Assembly: GCF_014207095.1 (NCBI RefSeq)
Contig: NZ_JACHBG010000002.1
Location: 1-64,000 of the forward strand
Length of the DNA: 64,000 nucleotides
DNA from: Martinezella lusitana
GTDB lineage: Bacteria; Pseudomonadota; Alphaproteobacteria; Rhizobiales; Rhizobiaceae
Direction of reading: 5' to 3'
Shown here: piece after piece, positions 1 through 8,454 of the stretch
How positions within the stretch are numbered: position 1 is the first letter of the stretch
Layout: every line of letters begins with the position of its first letter
Program-made: the position numbers and the translations under genes
The notes under the pieces: model-generated
What the model was told of the DNA's origin: nothing
The model's database searches: none
The model's input: only the letters and a program-made list of their open reading frames with translations

Positions 1-86
1 ATCTGGGCATACTCGCCAACACCATCAAGCCAGAAGAGTGCGCCAACTACTTCTCAAACGCAGGCTACGCTTCCGTCAAAACATGA
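1..86 (+). mobile_element. IS630-type transposase, C-terminal tail (partial at window edge)
   Basis: The window opens inside a reading frame (codons from base 3) that ends at a TGA at 84-86. The last 27 residues contain IKPEECANYF followed by NAGYAS, which I recognise as the typical C-terminus of IS630-family (DDE, Tc1/mariner-like) transposases of rhizobia. Only the tail is visible, so whether the element is intact cannot be judged. No terminal inverted repeat is evident in the few bases before the palindromic repeat that follows. Confidence 0.6.
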
Positions 87-90
87 AACG

Positions 91-199
91 CTCTAGAGCA
101 ATTCCAGGAAAAGTGCGCAGCGGGTTTCCGTCCGGAATTGCGTGATAACAAAAAGATGGAGCATTTTCGCGATTCGAAGAAAAGCAGAAAGGCTCTAGA
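91..199. repeat. Rhizobial intergenic palindromic repeat, copy 1
   Basis: An element of about 109 bp bounded by CTCTAGAGCA on the left and GGCTCTAGAA on the right, so the ends are inverted copies of GCTCTAGA. It contains AATTCCAGGAAAAGTGCGCA and an inner hairpin in which CAATTCC pairs with GGAATTG. A diverged second copy lies at 24621-24723. This style of short mosaic palindrome (RIME-like) is common between rhizobial genes. The right end overlaps the stop codon (CTA read on the minus strand, 195-197) of the neighbouring gene. Confidence 0.75.
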
Positions 200-941
200 A
201 TGGTGGCAGGATTGTTTGCCTGCCGTCGGCGATCTTGAGAACCGTCAATGTTCCACCCATGGAGACGGCCGTGTCGATGCCGATGCGGCCCTGGCCAAAG
301 ACCGGCTCAGGGCCTGGCGTGTGACCGTGAACCACCAGCAGCGGCAATTGCGGGCCATCCCACAGGAAGGGCTCACGGATCCACATCAGGTCCTCGTCGG
401 TCTGATCTGCCAGCGGTATGCCCGGCCTGATGCCGGCATGGACGAACAGGGTCGAGCCCAGCGTGACGGCTCCGGCAAGAGATCGCAGCAGATCGACATG
501 CGCCGGCGGCATCGCCTTGAGCGTCAGGTCGCGCAGCTCCGTCAGGCTGCCACCTCGGGCGCCCAGGATCTCGTTCGCGTCCACACCATAAGAAGCGAGC
601 GTCGGCGGCGCGCCGAAGAACTCGAGCCAGCGGCTGTTGGCGTCGGGGTCCTCCAGAAAGCGCAGGAAGACGTCGTCGTGATTGCCGCAAAGCGCGTAGC
701 GGTCGAAGCCCTCTGGCGGCGGCGCGCAGAGATGGGCCAGCACATCGCTGGAATGCGGGCCGCGATCGATATAATCGCCCAGAAACATCAGCAGTTTCCG
801 GCCAGGAATGCCACGGGCATCCTCGACGATGCGCTGTTGAGCTTTCGCCATGTCGTGGTAGCAGCCGTGAATATCGCTCATTGCATAGACCGCGGCATAA
901 TCGCGCCCGGTGAGGTCTATACGATCCCGTTGATGTTGCAT
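195..941 (-). CDS. Metallophosphoesterase (PPP-type serine/threonine phosphatase-like)
   Basis: A 248-residue protein of the calcineurin-like phosphoesterase superfamily. The metal-binding motifs appear in order: DIHGC near residue 22, GDYIDRG near residue 54, GNHDD near residue 85, and a late HGHTPG. Bacterial relatives (PrpA/ApaH-like) hydrolyse phosphoprotein or dinucleoside polyphosphates; the true substrate cannot be told. The frame is open further upstream, to 1121, but those 60 residues look non-coding. The ATG at 941 starts MQHQRDRID and is preceded by a purine-rich GGGAAA, so I chose it. It appears to be a single-gene unit whose stop codon falls in the adjacent palindromic repeat. 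Confidence 0.85.
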   Translation of the reverse strand: MQHQRDRIDLTGRDYAAVYAMSDIHGCYHDMAKAQQRIVEDARGIPGRKLLMFLGDYIDRGPHSSDVLAHLCAPPPEGFDRYALCGNHDDVFLRFLEDPDANSRWLEFFGAPPTLASYGVDANEILGARGGSLTELRDLTLKAMPPAHVDLLRSLAGAVTLGSTLFVHAGIRPGIPLADQTDEDLMWIREPFLWDGPQLPLLVVHGHTPGPEPVFGQGRIGIDTAVSMGGTLTVLKIADGRQTILPPF

Positions 942-1173
942 GAAATCGACCGTTTCCCGCCGGGTTGAGCCTGATGGCCAAGGCGGTTCAATTGCTTGAA
1001 ATAGTTTTGAGAAACCCGCCTTGGGCGAGTCTGCACGTGACGGTATTCCAAGCTGCTGCCGGCCGCAAGTCATGCTGGCGGCAGCGTTGATCGCAAAGGA
1101 TGAAATGGCGGCAGATTTCATCGACGTATTCAGAAGTCACGCCTCTTGCGCACCCTCCGATTGGCCACAACGC

Positions 1174-1647
1174 TCAGCCGCGATAGGCGGCTTCGAGGCC
1201 TGCGATGTCGAGCTTGACCATCTGCATCATTGCCTGCATAACGCGGGCTGCCTTGGCCTTGTCCGGATCGGCAATATATTTGATGAGAATCGTCGGCACG
1301 ATCTGCCAGGAGACGCCGTAGCGGTCCGTTATCCAGCCGCATGCCACAGGCTTTCCGCCATCGGCAAGGCCGTTCCAGAGACGATCGACTTCGGCTTGAT
1401 CGGCGCAATCCACCGCCAGTGAAATCGAATGGTTGAATTCGACATGGCTAGCGCCGTTCAGCGCCATGAAGCGCTGGCCGGCAAGCGTGAAGCTGACGAC
1501 CAGAACCTGATCGGGTTTGCCGGAGGGCGTGTCGATGACGTTCTTCTGCACATGATCGATCCGGGAATCCGGGAAGAGCGAGACATAGAAATTCGCTGCT
1601 TCCTCCGCTTCTCGCGCAAACCAAAGGCATGGGGCAATCTTGGACAT
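1174..1647 (-). CDS. VOC family protein (PhnB-like, glyoxalase/dioxygenase fold)
   Basis: 157 residues starting MSKIAPCLWFAREAEEAANF, with FYVSLFPDSRI and a late ITDRYGVSWQIVPT. This is the pattern of the PhnB-like (3-demethylubiquinone-9 3-methyltransferase-domain) branch of the vicinal oxygen chelate superfamily. Members are small cytosolic beta-alpha-beta-beta-beta proteins, mostly without an assigned reaction. An AGGAG-type ribosome site lies just upstream (GGAGAGAGGAGCACACC before the ATG). It stands alone between the phosphatase and the SDR on the same strand, with about 230 bp on its left and 100 bp on its right. Confidence 0.85.
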   Translation of the reverse strand: MSKIAPCLWFAREAEEAANFYVSLFPDSRIDHVQKNVIDTPSGKPDQVLVVSFTLAGQRFMALNGASHVEFNHSISLAVDCADQAEVDRLWNGLADGGKPVACGWITDRYGVSWQIVPTILIKYIADPDKAKAARVMQAMMQMVKLDIAGLEAAYRG

Positions 1648-1749
1648 GGTGTGCTCCTCTCTCCGATTGAATGTCCTTAGGACGAAGGAAGAGCGATGAG
1701 GCCGACAAGGTTCCGGAATTTTTTTGAATCCTTGCCGGCCGCCGGGCTG

Positions 1750-2496
1750 TTAGACTAGGCGTCCGCCACCATCGATATGCAAGACTTCTCCCGTCATGAA
1801 GCGGTTTGCCATCAGGAACAGGATTGCCTGGGCGATATCCTCGGGCCTGCCGATATTGCGGCTTGGCAGGGTCGAGGCGGTTTGTTCAAGAACCTGTCGC
1901 TTGGCTTCGCCCATCAATCCGTCGAGCAGCGGTGTATCCACCCATCCCGGCGATACCGCGTTGATGCGCATCGGCGACAATTCGAGAGCGAGGGCGCGAA
2001 CGGTGCTCTCGACCGCGGCGACCGCGGCTGCCACGACGGCACCGATCGCGGCTGGGCGGGTGGCGAATTGTCCTGAGGTCATCGTGATCGAACTTGCGGG
2101 ATGGAGAAGCGGAAGAGCGGCCTTGATGGCGAGTAGGGGGCCGGTCAGTCGCTCGCTGATGACCTTCGAGAGATCCGCTTCCGACTGATCCTTGAGCGAC
2201 TGCAGGTGCACCGTTCCGGCCGTGATCAGCAGATGATCGATCCTGTCGATCCCGGCAAATATCGTCGGCTGCGGGGCCGCAATGTCCGCAACGATCTGGG
2301 TCGCGCCGCCGATCGCTTCGGCAGCGTCTCGAAGACGTTCAGGATTACGCGATACCAGAAAGAGGTTCGCGCCGTCATTCTTGGCCAGCCTGGCGGTTGC
2401 CAGGCCGATACCCGAGGAGCCGCCGATTATGACGATATTCTGTCCCTGGAACGAGTGGGACTGCGTATTTTCGGTTGGAATAGTGCTGGTCTGCAA
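1750..2496 (-). CDS. SDR family oxidoreductase (TTG start proposed)
   Basis: A classical short-chain dehydrogenase of about 248 residues. It has the Rossmann glycine motif GGSSGIG near the N-terminus, a C-terminal VSPGWVDTPLL segment and the usual IDGGGRLV tail. The usual YxxxK catalytic pair is not evident: the region that should hold it reads TSGQFATRPAAIGAVVAAAVA, so this may be a divergent or non-canonical SDR. An ATG at 2580 is possible, but it adds 28 unusual residues and nearly abuts the divergent lysR gene. TTG at 2494-2496 has a perfect GGAG eight bases upstream and gives a normal SDR length. The LysR-type neighbour probably controls it. Confidence 0.8.
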   Translation of the reverse strand: MQTSTIPTENTQSHSFQGQNIVIIGGSSGIGLATARLAKNDGANLFLVSRNPERLRDAAEAIGGATQIVADIAAPQPTIFAGIDRIDHLLITAGTVHLQSLKDQSEADLSKVISERLTGPLLAIKAALPLLHPASSITMTSGQFATRPAAIGAVVAAAVAAVESTVRALALELSPMRINAVSPGWVDTPLLDGLMGEAKRQVLEQTASTLPSRNIGRPEDIAQAILFLMANRFMTGEVLHIDGGGRLV

Positions 2497-2581
2497 GGCT
2501 GGTTCTCCGGTTGGATTGTTGACCGGCTTGAAGATCGTTGATCGGCATATGCTTTGGAAGGAAGCGAATAGCGATGTCATT

Positions 2582-2598
2582 TATCGTAAAAGACGATA
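2582..2598. promoter_or_regulatory. Candidate LysR-type operator in the divergent promoter region
   Basis: TATCGT, five bases, then ACGATA form a perfect 6-5-6 inverted repeat eleven bases before the lysR ATG and about 85 bases upstream of the proposed SDR start. Its size and AT-rich centre fit a LysR-type T-N11-A box. The assignment is by position and symmetry only. Confidence 0.45.
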
Positions 2599-2608
2599 GG
2601 GTGCTGAT

Positions 2609-3529
2609 ATGGATATGCTTTCCGCCATGCGCATTTTTACTCGTGTCGTCGAACGCGGCAGCCTCTCGGCTGCCGCGCGTGACCTCGGCCTCGGCCAACC
2701 CACCGTCAGCGAACGCGTCGAAAAGCTGGAGAAGCACTTGAACGCGCGGCTCCTCTACCGCACGACCCGCTCGGTGCAGGCAACCGATGCGGGAGCACGC
2801 TTCTATGAGTATGCCAAGCGTGCCATCGAAGCCGCCGAGGAAGCGGAGGCTTCCGTTGCTTCGGCGGAGACTTCGCTGACCGGAACGTTTAGGATCGCGG
2901 CGCCGCACGGGCTCGGAGAGATGACCTTGCCGCGGCTGCTCGTCGAATTCCAGAGATTGCATCCGGACCTTGCGATAGACGTGACTTTGAACGATCGCTT
3001 CGTCGACCCGATGACCGAAGGCGTGGATCTCTCCATTCGCATCGGTGAGATCGGCAGCGGCAATTTCATCGCCCGCCGGCTGGGGGCGATGCGACGGCTC
3101 ATGCTGGCCGCTCCCGGCTATATCGAGCGGCACGGGTTGCCGCGGGAACCCGTGGAGTTAGCGGCACATCCGTTCATCAGGGTCGCTGGTTTCGCGGCAG
3201 ACGAGCGGCTGCTTCTGATTGGCCCCGACGGTGAACCTGTGGAAGCGCTCATCCACACCAAGTGGCGCGTCAATCACTGGAGGCCGCTGATGGAGGCGGT
3301 GCTGGCCGAGCGGGGAATAGGCGCATTGTTTGCGGCCGTCTGCGGGCGGGAGATCGCCGAAGGGAGGCTGGCTCCCGTGCTGCCGTCCTATGAGTTCAAG
3401 CGAGTGGAAGTGCATGCCATCTATCCGCCGGGGCCGCGACCGGCTGCCCGGACGAAAGCGTTCCTGGCGCTCCTAGCCGAGCGGACCGATTCGCTGCTTG
3501 GCGAGACATCGGCGGCCCCCGGGTCCTAA
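2609..3529 (+). CDS. LysR-type transcriptional regulator
   Basis: 306 residues, the standard LTTR length. The N-terminal winged helix-turn-helix (about residues 1-60) contains GSLSAAARDLGLGQPTVSER, and the rest is a type-2 periplasmic-binding-protein-like effector domain. Closest in style are the one-gene regulators (DsdC/PecT-like CrgA group) that sit divergent to an SDR or other oxidoreductase. The divergent SDR and the 17-bp palindrome between the two genes suggest the pair forms a self-contained regulated unit. The 3' end overlaps the convergent pdxA-like gene by four bases. Confidence 0.9.
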   Translation: MDMLSAMRIFTRVVERGSLSAAARDLGLGQPTVSERVEKLEKHLNARLLYRTTRSVQATDAGARFYEYAKRAIEAAEEAEASVASAETSLTGTFRIAAPHGLGEMTLPRLLVEFQRLHPDLAIDVTLNDRFVDPMTEGVDLSIRIGEIGSGNFIARRLGAMRRLMLAAPGYIERHGLPREPVELAAHPFIRVAGFAADERLLLIGPDGEPVEALIHTKWRVNHWRPLMEAVLAERGIGALFAAVCGREIAEGRLAPVLPSYEFKRVEVHAIYPPGPRPAARTKAFLALLAERTDSLLGETSAAPGS

Positions 3530-4542
3530 CGCGCGGCCGCAAGCCTTTCGGCGAATTCGATCGCCTCGATCAGGCTGCGCTCATTGGCAATGCCCTTGCC
3601 GGCGATATCGAAAGCGGTGCCGTGGTCGACCGAGGTGCGTACGATCGGCAGGCCCAGCGTGATGTTGACGCCCGAGAGATCCATCCATTTGCCCGTTGCC
3701 GGATCGATTTCGAAGCCGAGCAGCTTGACAGGGATATGCCCCTGGTCGTGATACATCGCGATGACGGCGTCATACTGGCCGGCGCGCAGCTTGACGAAAA
3801 CAGTGTCGCCGGGAACAGGGCCGACGACATCGAAACCGTCGGATACAGCCTTGGCGATGGTCGGCGCGGAAATATCGATATCCTGCCGGCCGAAGAGGCC
3901 GCCTTCGCCAGCATGCGGATTGAGCGCCGCCACAGCAATCTTCGGGCTGGCGATGCCGAGATTTTTGAGCGCCTTGTACGTGAGGTCGATGACGAGCCGC
4001 AGCCGCTCGGGCGTCAGGCGCTTCGGCACGTCCTCCAAAGCGACATGGGTGGTTACGTGGCTGACACGCATATTGCCGTGGGCCAGCATCATCACCGAGC
4101 CGCGCGCGCCGGTCAATTCCGCCAGCAGCTCGGTGTGGCCGGCATAATGGAAGCCGGCCTTGTTCAGCGCTTCCTTGTTGAGCGGCGCCGTGACGATACC
4201 GCCGACCTTGCCCAATAGTGCGAGCTGAACACCCTTCTCGATCGCCATGAAGGCCATGCGGCCGCCATCGGCGGAAAGCCTGCCCGGCAGGATCGGTTCA
4301 CCCTCGGCATCGGCCTGGATGAGGCAGAGGTTCGGCCAGTCGCCCTCCATCTGCGCTTCCGGGATTTCGATATCGAGGCCAAGCTGCTTTTTCGCAAAGC
4401 GCAGGGCAGGGCCGCTGCCGATTATTGTTAGTTTTAGCTTACCTTCTGCAAGCCTGTCCTTCAGGCGAGCTGCGGCCTTGATGATGATCTTCGGGCCGAT
4501 ACCGGCGGGGTCGCCCATGGTGATCGCCAAATGCCGGGTCAT
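3526..4542 (-). CDS. pdxA2: PdxA2-type 4-phospho-acid-sugar dehydrogenase
   Basis: 338 residues, homologous to 4-hydroxythreonine-4-phosphate dehydrogenase PdxA. It begins RHLAITMGDPAGIGPKI, and the three metal-binding histidine regions are present (VTTH, NPHAGEGG, YHDQGHIPVK). Its start overlaps the stop of the upstream DUF1537 kinase by four bases, so the two are translationally coupled. DUF1537 kinases paired with PdxA2 are known to degrade D-threonate or D-erythronate: the kinase makes the 4-phosphate, and PdxA2 oxidises and decarboxylates it to dihydroxyacetone phosphate. I infer that role rather than vitamin B6 synthesis, since no other pdx gene is nearby. Confidence 0.85.
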   Translation of the reverse strand: MTRHLAITMGDPAGIGPKIIIKAAARLKDRLAEGKLKLTIIGSGPALRFAKKQLGLDIEIPEAQMEGDWPNLCLIQADAEGEPILPGRLSADGGRMAFMAIEKGVQLALLGKVGGIVTAPLNKEALNKAGFHYAGHTELLAELTGARGSVMMLAHGNMRVSHVTTHVALEDVPKRLTPERLRLVIDLTYKALKNLGIASPKIAVAALNPHAGEGGLFGRQDIDISAPTIAKAVSDGFDVVGPVPGDTVFVKLRAGQYDAVIAMYHDQGHIPVKLLGFEIDPATGKWMDLSGVNITLGLPIVRTSVDHGTAFDIAGKGIANERSLIEAIEFAERLAAAR

Positions 4543-5720
4543 GGTTCTTCTCCTCCGGCAATCAGCCCGTTTTCACTCAAGAGATCGCGCCACAAGGTCG
4601 GGCCGCCGAATGCACCTGACTTGGAGATGACCGTGGTGCCCTCCCAGGGGCCGCCGACGATCGTCGAGCGCGGCAGGCCGGGTGCTGCCTGACCCGTGAT
4701 ACTGAGTGCTGCGACACCGAGCGCCGAACAGAGATTGCGCAGGGTCTCGCCGCCGGCCACGATCAATGTGCCGGGGGCCGCGAGTGCCCTGGCTGTGCCG
4801 CCGAAGGTCGCGGCGATGCGCTTGGCTGCATCGTCGCGATCGAGCCCTGTCGGCAGGTCGAGGCTGACCATCGCCACGCCGCTTTGCTGGATCTGATGAC
4901 GGACGGCATTAGGATCGGCGCCTTCCGCAAGCTTTAGCCAGTTGGGGCCGCAGGCCTGGAGTTGCGCCAAAGTGATTGGCTGGTCGGAGCCGAACAGGCC
5001 GAGTACCGGTCTCTGCAGCTTGCGCGAAATCGGGACTGATGGCGCCGGGCGTCCATCTGGGATTTTTGCTTCGCGGGGCCGATGATGCGTCGCCAGATCG
5101 ATATTGCGCGCCAAGGCGCGGGCGAGGCCGCCGGTGCCGCTCCAGAGGACCGGTCCCTCGAGCCGCGATGAAACCCATGCGATGACGGCATCCAGATCAT
5201 CATCTGTGTGAGCATCGAAGACATGGATGCCATCCGGAATGGGCAGGTCTTCAGCGCCATCAAGGGTCGTATTGAAGGCCGGCAATCCCTCGGCTCCCAA
5301 ATGCGTGACGAGATCGCCGCTGACGTCGCGCCAGGCGTCCTTGCCGGCAAACAGCACCTGCCGCCCGCCTCGTGTATGCCGCCCGTGATGCGGAAAGGCC
5401 GGCGCCAGGATGCAGTGCCGCCAGTGGCCGAGCCGGAAGCAAGCTGCAAGTTCGGCGGCCCAGGGACCACGAAACAGGCTATCCACTTTCTTGAAGGCAA
5501 GATCTGCGCCCTCCAGCAGCGGAGCGATGCCGCCGACGATCGTCTCTGCTTCGGCGGCCGATTTCTCGCGGGTGCCGCTATCGATCGCCAGACAATCCGG
5601 CAGGTTTGCGGGAGGCGCGTCTTCCCGCAACACCTCGATCGGCCCGTAGACGCCGACGAATTCGACTGCGGTATCGAGTGCGCCCGTGAGATCGTCGGCA
5701 ATGAGGCGGAGGGTGGGCAT
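4539..5720 (-). CDS. dtnK: Four-carbon acid sugar kinase (DUF1537, DtnK/DenK-like)
   Basis: 393 residues. The N-terminal domain starts RLIADDLTGALDTAVEF, the signature substrate-binding stretch of DUF1537 kinases. The C-terminal nucleotide-binding domain has IVAGGETL near residue 320 and ends with KSGAFGGPTLW. The family phosphorylates D-threonate, D-erythronate or related acid sugars on the terminal hydroxyl. It is first in a two-gene operon with pdxA2. Whether it prefers threonate or erythronate cannot be read from sequence. The aldolase often found with these genes is absent, as expected if PdxA2 yields a triose phosphate directly. Confidence 0.82.
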   Translation of the reverse strand: MPTLRLIADDLTGALDTAVEFVGVYGPIEVLREDAPPANLPDCLAIDSGTREKSAAEAETIVGGIAPLLEGADLAFKKVDSLFRGPWAAELAACFRLGHWRHCILAPAFPHHGRHTRGGRQVLFAGKDAWRDVSGDLVTHLGAEGLPAFNTTLDGAEDLPIPDGIHVFDAHTDDDLDAVIAWVSSRLEGPVLWSGTGGLARALARNIDLATHHRPREAKIPDGRPAPSVPISRKLQRPVLGLFGSDQPITLAQLQACGPNWLKLAEGADPNAVRHQIQQSGVAMVSLDLPTGLDRDDAAKRIAATFGGTARALAAPGTLIVAGGETLRNLCSALGVAALSITGQAAPGLPRSTIVGGPWEGTTVISKSGAFGGPTLWRDLLSENGLIAGGEEP

Positions 5721-5895
5721 GAACTTAAAGCGCCTTCAGCGGGCCTTGCGGGTATCGGATATGAACATGGAAGCAAGGCCTTACGGCTGCTCAAACGAAG
5801 GGCACTGTTCAGTCTTCCGGAAGGCTTGTCAACGGGTTGCTTTATCACCGCTTCATTGATCGGGGCTGCGACATTCGTTGAGTTTACTCCGTGGC

Positions 5896-5911
5896 GCATA
5901 TACGAATATGC
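5896..5911. promoter_or_regulatory. Inverted repeat upstream of the acid-sugar kinase operon
   Basis: GCATAT, ACGA, ATATGC form a perfect 6-4-6 palindrome about 175 bases upstream of the kinase start and about 50 bases upstream of the divergent small gene. It could be an operator for either gene. No regulator gene lies immediately next to it. Confidence 0.3.
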
Positions 5912-5963
5912 TTGTATCTGAACGATGCAGCGGGTTGCTCCCGCTGCTTGAAGGAGGGCAGGG

Positions 5964-6311
5964 GTGAGCTACGATTTCCATGTGGGCCAGAAGGTCGTCT
6001 GCATCAACGACACGTTCAAGCATGTCAGCATCGACCAGCTGATCCGCAAGGGAACGATCTACACCATCCGCTGGGTCGGCGAATATACGCATTATGTCGA
6101 CGGCACCTTCATCGGCGTGAAGCTGGAGGAAATCCATCGCGGTAATGATGACGGCCCGGAGGGCTACGGCGCCGCCGACATGCCCTATCGCGCCAGCCGC
6201 TTCCGCCCGCTGGTGAAGGACAAGATCGCATCGCTCAGACAGCTGCTCGCGCCGACACCGGATGCGCCGGCCGAGCCGAAGGTCAAGACCAAGAAGAAGG
6301 AAAAGGTCTGA
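5964..6311 (+). CDS. Small conserved-looking hypothetical protein
   Basis: 115 residues from a GTG start, chosen because AAGGAGGG lies a few bases upstream. The protein begins MSYDFHVGQKVVCIND and has a compact N-terminal half with many aromatic and beta-prone residues, reminiscent of a small SH3-like barrel (GQKVVCI, GTIYTIRWVG). Its tail is charged and lysine-rich (KTKKKEKV). No signal peptide or membrane helix is seen. I do not recognise a named family. It is divergent from the acid-sugar kinase and convergent with ddl. Confidence 0.65.
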   Translation: MSYDFHVGQKVVCINDTFKHVSIDQLIRKGTIYTIRWVGEYTHYVDGTFIGVKLEEIHRGNDDGPEGYGAADMPYRASRFRPLVKDKIASLRQLLAPTPDAPAEPKVKTKKKEKV

Positions 6312-6312
6312 T

Positions 6313-6339
6313 GGCAGGCGGGCTGCACTGTAGCCTGCC
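6313..6339. terminator. Stem-loop between convergent genes
   Basis: GGCAGGC and GCCTGCC form a 7-bp GC-rich stem in the 39-bp gap between the stop codons of the small hypothetical gene and ddl. There is no strong T-run on either side, so it may be a weak bidirectional terminator. Confidence 0.4.
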
Positions 6340-6350
6340 GCCCCTCTGAG

Positions 6351-7415
6351 CTAGGCCTGCCGCGCCCTTGCAAGCCCGTGTTCGATCAACCGGCTGACAA
6401 GTTCCGGATAGGAAATGCCCGAGGCGTCCATGGCCTTGGGATACATGCTGATATTGGTGAAGCCGGGCATGGTGTTGATCTCGTTGATGACGACGCTGCC
6501 ATCCGGCGCCAAGAAGAAATCGACGCGCGCCAGCCCTTCGCAACCAAGCGCTCGGAAGCCATCCGCCGCCATGCGCTTCAGTGTTTCTGCCGTCTCAGCC
6601 GGAATATCCGCCGGCACGGTGACGACGGCGCCGTCCTGATCGAGATATTTCGCCTCGTAGGAATAGAAGCCGTGGGTCGCGGCCGTCGCGATCTCGCCCG
6701 GCACGGAGACGAAGAGCGAACCGTCAGGCTGTTCCAGCACGGCGCATTCGATCTCGCGGGCGCGCACGAATTCTTCCACCAGCACCTTGCGGTCGTGCCG
6801 GAAAGCTTCGGCAAGTGCAGCTTCGAACGCCACGGCATCCTGCACCTTGCTGACGCCGACCGACGAGCCCTGGCGCGTGGGTTTTACGAAGACGGGCGAG
6901 CCGAGCGCGCTCACGATCTCATCGAAATCAGGCTTGTCGCCGCGCGTCAGCGTGACGGAGCGCGCCACAGGCAGGCCGGCCTCGCGCAGCAGGCGCTTCG
7001 CCATATCCTTGTCGATTGCGTTGGCCGAGCCGAGAATGCCGCAGCCGACGAGGGGCAGGCCGACGATCTGGGCGAGGCCCTGAATGGAGCCATCCTCGCC
7101 GTTCAGCCCATGCAGCACCGGAAACAGCACGTCGACCGCAGGCAACTCGCGCGCGGAAGAACCTTCCAGCGCCATCAGCCGTCCCTTGCCGCCCGGAACC
7201 AGGCAGATTTCCGTGCCTTCATAGGCAATCGGCTCCGGCAGGGCGCCGCCCTTTTCCTCCGTCAGCAGCCAGCGCCCGCTGCGATCGATCAGGATCGGCA
7301 CGATCTCATATCTGCCGCCATCGATCGCCTTGACGACATTGCGGGCCGACATGACGGAAACCTCATGCTCGCTGGACTGACCGCCAAACAGAACGGCGAC
7401 GCGTAGTTTCGACAT
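6351..7415 (-). CDS. ddlA: D-alanine--D-alanine ligase
   Basis: 354 residues of the ATP-grasp family, forming the D-Ala-D-Ala dipeptide for peptidoglycan in the cytosol. Visible landmarks are LFGGQSSEHEVSVMSARNV at the N-terminus, GCGILGSANAIDKDMAKRLL, the ATP-binding FVKPTRQGSSVGVSKV near residue 175, and the C-terminal metal-binding INEINTMPGFT. The length and the insert around residues 60-90 fit the long DdlA form. Rhizobia usually carry a shorter ddlB in the mur/fts cluster, so this is probably the second, stand-alone copy. A purine-rich GGGAGAGAAG precedes the ATG. Confidence 0.93.
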   Translation of the reverse strand: MSKLRVAVLFGGQSSEHEVSVMSARNVVKAIDGGRYEIVPILIDRSGRWLLTEEKGGALPEPIAYEGTEICLVPGGKGRLMALEGSSARELPAVDVLFPVLHGLNGEDGSIQGLAQIVGLPLVGCGILGSANAIDKDMAKRLLREAGLPVARSVTLTRGDKPDFDEIVSALGSPVFVKPTRQGSSVGVSKVQDAVAFEAALAEAFRHDRKVLVEEFVRAREIECAVLEQPDGSLFVSVPGEIATAATHGFYSYEAKYLDQDGAVVTVPADIPAETAETLKRMAADGFRALGCEGLARVDFFLAPDGSVVINEINTMPGFTNISMYPKAMDASGISYPELVSRLIEHGLARARQA

Positions 7416-7758
7416 AGAGGCTTCTCTCCCGGGGCAAGATGGATGTGATGGGAGAAGGGGTTATACGGGGGATTGCAGCGGAATTACGGAGGAGCGCGCT
7501 CATGGATGATGCGGTTTTGCGTCCTGCCTTACATCTCCTGCGTTTGCGGGCCTTTTCGCTATACTCGCGGCATTTCATCCGAATCTAACCGGCATGGTTG
7601 CATGGCGACCGCTCGGAAAAGTAAATGGTTTCATCCTATTTTCCCCTGTTAATTGCGGAGAGTGTGGCAATTCCGGCACAGCATTCCCTCCCTTACGGTT
7701 GTATGTAGCCGGCAACTACGATTTAACGTAGCGCTATGAAAACTGAGGAGAATGCAGA

Positions 7759-8397
7759 ATGAAATTCCTGTTCGCGTCTGTGGCGGTGATTGCGTCAACT
7801 CTGGCCGTGTCTGCCCATGCTGCCGATCTCGCAACGCCGACCGCCCCTGCCGCCCCTGCCGAAGCCGGCTTTTCCTGGACCGGCGGCTATCTCGGCGTGA
7901 ACGGTGGCGCAGGCTGGCTGAACGGCGATTTCAGCGTTCCCGGCGCAAGCACGTCGGATAAGTTCAACGGCGGCTTCATTGGCGGCTTTGCCGGCTTCAA
8001 CTACCAGTTGAGCAACAACGTCGTCCTCGGCGTCGAGGGCGATCTCAACTACAACTGGAATTCGAACAACTATGATTTCTTCGGCACGAAGGTAAAGGTC
8101 GGCACTGATGTCGCCGGCTCCGTTCGCGCCCGCGTCGGCTATGCCTTCGACCGCACGCTCGTCTATGCAACCGGCGGCTGGACCGCGACGCGCGGCTTCG
8201 TCAAGGCTCTGGGCGACAAGGAAACCGAAACCTTCAACGGCTGGACCGTTGGCGCCGGCGTCGACTACGCCTTCACCAACAACATCTTCGCCCGCGCCGA
8301 ATACCGCTTCAGCAGCTTCGGTGACAAGGACTTCTACGGCATCAAGGCCGACCTCGACCAACACGTCATCTCCGTCGGCGTCGGCGTGAAGTTCTAA
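7759..8397 (+). CDS. Outer-membrane beta-barrel protein (Omp25/Omp31-like)
   Basis: 212 residues with a clear Sec signal peptide (MKFLFASVAVIASTLAVSAHA, with cleavage after SAHA). The mature part has alternating hydrophobic strands, many glycine/aromatic pairs (FSWTGGYLGVNGGAGW, GSVRARVGYAF, RAEYRFSSF) and a terminal phenylalanine (VGVGVKF), the insertion signal for outer-membrane barrels. It belongs to the OmpA-like eight-stranded Omp25/RopB group of rhizobia and brucellae. AGGAG lies upstream of the ATG. A strong terminator follows, so it is a single-gene, probably highly expressed unit. Confidence 0.9.
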   Translation: MKFLFASVAVIASTLAVSAHAADLATPTAPAAPAEAGFSWTGGYLGVNGGAGWLNGDFSVPGASTSDKFNGGFIGGFAGFNYQLSNNVVLGVEGDLNYNWNSNNYDFFGTKVKVGTDVAGSVRARVGYAFDRTLVYATGGWTATRGFVKALGDKETETFNGWTVGAGVDYAFTNNIFARAEYRFSSFGDKDFYGIKADLDQHVISVGVGVKF

Positions 8398-8422
8398 GAT
8401 TTAGGAGTGGTGTGATTTGGAG

Positions 8423-8454
8423 AGCCCCGCTGGCATTTGCTGGCGGGGCTTTTT
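8423..8454 (+). terminator. Rho-independent terminator of the outer-membrane protein gene
   Basis: AGCCCCGC and GCGGGGCT form a perfect 8-bp stem around a 12-base loop, followed by TTTT. It lies 25 bases after the stop codon of the barrel gene. Confidence 0.88.

Noticed and set aside
3526..4542. Calling this gene pdxA for vitamin B6 synthesis
   Set aside because: Four-base overlap with a DUF1537 kinase favours the PdxA2 acid-sugar role, and no other B6 gene is adjacent.
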